DNA from: VRUE01 sp046733275
GTDB lineage: Bacteria > Actinomycetota > Thermoleophilia > Solirubrobacterales > 70-9
Direction: 5' to 3'
Length of the DNA: 7,769 nucleotides
Assembly: GCA_046733275.1 (NCBI GenBank)
Contig: JBKPOW010000075.1
Location: 1 to 7,769, forward strand
Below are positions 5,833 through 7,769 of this stretch, piece by piece. Made by a program: the position numbers and the translations under genes. Within the stretch, counting starts at the first letter, position 1, and every line of letters starts with the position of its first letter. Below the pieces are notes generated by a model. It was not told the origin of the DNA and did not search any database. It saw only the letters and a list, made by a program, of their open reading frames with translations.

Positions 5833-6741
5833 ATGGGCGCGCCTGCAGTCAAGCTGGACCGAATCGCCGAGGCGAACGAGGAGATCACCGGCGTCGCCAA
5901 GCAGGCGCTCGAGTGGGTCCGCGTCGGCGAGGAGCGCGTGGCCGAGGCCGAGCGCCACGCCGCCGCGTCGGAGAAAGCGGTTGCCGAGGCCGATGCGGCG
6001 ACGGATAAGCGGGTTGCCGAGGTCAAGCAGCGGGCGAAGGCGGCGCTGGCGAGGATCGGCACCGAGGGGCGCGAGCGGATCGCCGCCGAGCGCGAGAAGC
6101 GGCGCGCGGTCGAGCAGCGCGTCGCCCACGCCGAAGAGGGTCGCGACCGCGCCGAGAAGGCGTTCGAGCGGGCGCGGAAGCGAGCCGAAGCCGATCGCGA
6201 GTCCTTCACCACGCAGCTGACCAAGCAGAAGGCTGAGGAAAGCCAGGAGCGCGCCAATGCGGTCAAGCGCACCGAAGCCGAGGCCTCGAAACGAGTGCGC
6301 GAGGTGATCGAGCGGACCCAGGCGGAGGCCGACCGCCGCGTCGCCGCCGCCGAGCAGCGCGCGGCCGAGGCCGAGGCGCGCGCCGAGGAGGCCCGCCGGC
6401 TCGCGGTCAAGCTTGAGTCGGAGATCGAGGAGCGCGTGATGCAGGGCACCGAGGACGTGCGCCGCGAGGCCGAGGAACGGGTGCAGAAGCTGGTCGAGAA
6501 GGTCGAAGGCGAGGCGGTCGAGAAGGCTCGCGCCCGGGCCGAGGAGCAGCTGCAGGCCGAGTCCGAGCGGATCCGCAGCCAGGCCGAGCAGCGCGAGGAG
6601 CGCCTGCGTCTCGCCGCCGAGGACGAGATCAAGGCGAGCGCGAAGAAAGCCCGCCGCGAGGTCCTGGCGGCGGCCAACGACACCGCCCCGGCGTGGGTGC
6701 GCAACGAGTCTGCCTCCGGCGCCGGCTACCGCACGTTCTAG
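5833..6741 (+). CDS. Ala/Glu/Arg-rich coiled-coil protein of unknown function
   Basis: I do not recognise the family. The 302-residue product is almost entirely predicted helix: by hand count 67 Ala, 58 Glu and 45 Arg, over half of the chain, no cysteine, and no proline between residues 5 and 285. Charged residues alternate in blocks of the kind seen in long coiled coils or single stable helices. There is no signal peptide or membrane segment, so a cytoplasmic rod-like, self-associating protein is the simplest reading. The tail changes character at about 281: NDTAPAWVRNESASGAGYRTF is short, non-charged and ends in an aromatic, which could be a docking peptide. An N-terminal segment of about 35 residues (with W28) is also less repetitive. 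Possible roles include a DivIVA-like or cytoskeletal scaffold or a nucleoid-associated protein; none is supported by a motif. ATG 5833 is used with an upstream TAGGTT; cysS follows after 21 nt. Confidence 0.8.
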   Translation: MGAPAVKLDRIAEANEEITGVAKQALEWVRVGEERVAEAERHAAASEKAVAEADAATDKRVAEVKQRAKAALARIGTEGRERIAAEREKRRAVEQRVAHAEEGRDRAEKAFERARKRAEADRESFTTQLTKQKAEESQERANAVKRTEAEASKRVREVIERTQAEADRRVAAAEQRAAEAEARAEEARRLAVKLESEIEERVMQGTEDVRREAEERVQKLVEKVEGEAVEKARARAEEQLQAESERIRSQAEQREERLRLAAEDEIKASAKKARREVLAAANDTAPAWVRNESASGAGYRTF

Positions 6742-6748
6742 TCCCCTC

Positions 6749-6754
6749 TAGCAT
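6749..6754 (+). promoter_or_regulatory. -10-like box of cysS (leaderless arrangement)
   Basis: TAGCAT ends eight nt before ATG 6763 in the 21-nt gap after the coiled-coil gene. CCGGCCTC, the remaining spacer, has no Shine-Dalgarno, so initiation on a leaderless transcript is the natural reading. No -35 hexamer is recognised. Confidence 0.5.
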
Positions 6755-6762
6755 CCGGCCTC

Positions 6763-7769
6763 ATGCGGGAGGTGCGGATACGAGACACGCTCAGCGGCGA
6801 GCTGCGGACGCTCGACGCCGATGCCCAGGTCGGAATCTATGCCTGCGGGCCAACCGTCTACAGCCGCATTCACATAGGAAACGCTCGCCCCTTCGTCGTC
6901 TTCTCGCTGCTCGCTCGCTTCCTGAGGAGCGAGGGGTACGACGCGAAGCTCGTCATCAATGTCACCGACGTCAACGACAAGATTTACAACGCGGCCAAAA
7001 CTGCTTCGGAGCCGTCGGAAGAGTTCGCGAAGCGGATGACCGCCACCTACCTCGAGGACACTGACGCTCTAAAACTTGGTCGGCCTGACTCCGAGCCACT
7101 AGCCAGCGAGACCATCACAGGCATAGTCGACCTGATCGCGGAACTCGTCGATTCGGGCCACGCCTACGAGTCTGGTGGCGATGTCTATTTCCGGGTGTCG
7201 AGCTTTGAGGGCTACGGAAAGCTCTCGAATAGACGCACCGAGGACATGGATCAAGGGGAGGAGGCTGGTTTTGCCTTCCTCAAGGAGAGTCCTCTCGATT
7301 TCGCGCTGTGGAAGGCGCACAAGGAGGGCGAGGACACGTCTTGGGACTCCCCCTGGGGACCTGGAAGACCGGGCTGGCATATCGAGTGCTCGGCAATGGC
7401 GGAGGCGGAGCTCGGGCGGTCCTTTGCCATCCATGGCGGAGGCTCAGACCTTGTCTTTCCACATCACGAGAACGAGATTGCTCAGTCAGAGGCCGCTGGC
7501 CGTCAGTTCGCTCGTATCTGGATGCATAACGGCATGGTCGAGACCGACGCCGAGAAGATGTCCAAGTCGGAGGGCAACATCTTCCAGCTCTCGGAGGCAG
7601 TTGATCGATACGGGCGCGACGCAGTTGTCGCCTACTTGATTTCCGGTCACTATCGCCAGCCTCTTGCCTTTGGCCCTGAGCAGATGGAGCAGGCCGCGGC
7701 GGGGGTCGAGCGGCTTCGGAATTTCTTCCGTGAGCACCCTGTTGGGCGGACTCCGGGGGAGGCCCCGCC
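6763..7769 (+). CDS. cysS: Cysteinyl-tRNA synthetase (3' truncated by the window)
   Basis: This class I synthetase charges tRNA-Cys with cysteine. 335 codons are visible and open to the window end; full-length enzymes are usually around 460, so the C-terminal anticodon-binding region lies outside. The four zinc ligands stand at the same numbers as in E. coli: C28 (YACGPTVY), C209 (ECSAMA), H234 and E238 (PHHENE). The HIGH-type motif is HIGN (37-40) and the second ATP motif is KMSKS (265-269). SPLDFALWKAHK and DSPWGPGRPGWHIE are also standard. ATG 6763 gives a normal N-terminus and is preceded by TAGCAT at eight nt instead of a Shine-Dalgarno. Codons ending in A or T are noticeably more common than in the upstream genes, for example five in a row at 7066-7080. 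In mycobacteria cysS directly follows ispF; here two genes lie between. Confidence 0.97.
   Translation, partial: MREVRIRDTLSGELRTLDADAQVGIYACGPTVYSRIHIGNARPFVVFSLLARFLRSEGYDAKLVINVTDVNDKIYNAAKTASEPSEEFAKRMTATYLEDTDALKLGRPDSEPLASETITGIVDLIAELVDSGHAYESGGDVYFRVSSFEGYGKLSNRRTEDMDQGEEAGFAFLKESPLDFALWKAHKEGEDTSWDSPWGPGRPGWHIECSAMAEAELGRSFAIHGGGSDLVFPHHENEIAQSEAAGRQFARIWMHNGMVETDAEKMSKSEGNIFQLSEAVDRYGRDAVVAYLISGHYRQPLAFGPEQMEQAAAGVERLRNFFREHPVGRTPGEAP

Noticed and set aside
5745..6704. Minus-strand frame of 319 codons, rich in Ser, Arg and Ala
   Set aside because: It mirrors the repetitive Glu/Ala/Arg codons of the coiled-coil gene; composition explains it. The plus-strand frame has a promoter-like box and fits the gene order.
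1..7769. CRISPR array, insertion sequence, prophage or toxin-antitoxin module
   Set aside because: No spaced repeats, terminal inverted repeats with a transposase, integrase or small toxin-like gene pairs were seen on either strand.

Overview
The window is GC-rich bacterial chromosome with tightly packed genes. A CarD-type RNA polymerase regulator beside disA, and ispD, ispF and cysS on one strand, point to an actinobacterium; a Thermoleophilia/Solirubrobacterales-like lineage is my inference, not proven. There is no sign of phage, insertion sequence, CRISPR array or RNA gene.

Layout, left to right. (1) 3-503 (+): C-terminal part of disA (c-di-AMP synthase / DNA-integrity scanner). (2) 542-1102 (+): carD, with an excellent Shine-Dalgarno placed in front of an ATT rather than an ATG/GTG. 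(3) 1124-1804 (+): ispD. (4) 1801-2772 (-): a DUF389/TIGR00341-type membrane protein, tail-to-tail with ispD over a shared CTAG. (5) 2773-2820: a 48-bp divergent promoter region with two -10-like boxes and two near-identical 11-bp dyads. (6) 2821-3666 (+): a PHP-family (HisJ-like) phosphoesterase. (7) 3670-4125 (+): ispF. (8) 4139-5770 (+): an acyl-CoA synthetase (FadD2/FadD12-like). (9) 5787-5811: a hairpin. (10) 5833-6741 (+): a 302-residue Ala/Glu/Arg-rich, proline-free coiled-coil protein of unknown role. (11) 6763-7769 (+): the 5' two-thirds or so of cysS, running off the window.

How the genes fit together: ispD and ispF encode two steps of the MEP isoprenoid pathway. The disA - carD - ispD - ispF - cysS order is familiar from actinobacteria such as Mycobacterium, but here four extra genes (DUF389, PHP, acyl-CoA synthetase, coiled coil) sit inside it. 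Most genes outside the disA-carD-ispD run lack a Shine-Dalgarno and instead carry a TANNNT box 6-10 nt before the start codon, the pattern expected of leaderless mRNAs. The least understood pieces are the coiled-coil protein, the DUF389 membrane protein and the dyads in the divergent promoter. I do not see a clear new multi-gene system; the content is mostly housekeeping with accessory insertions.
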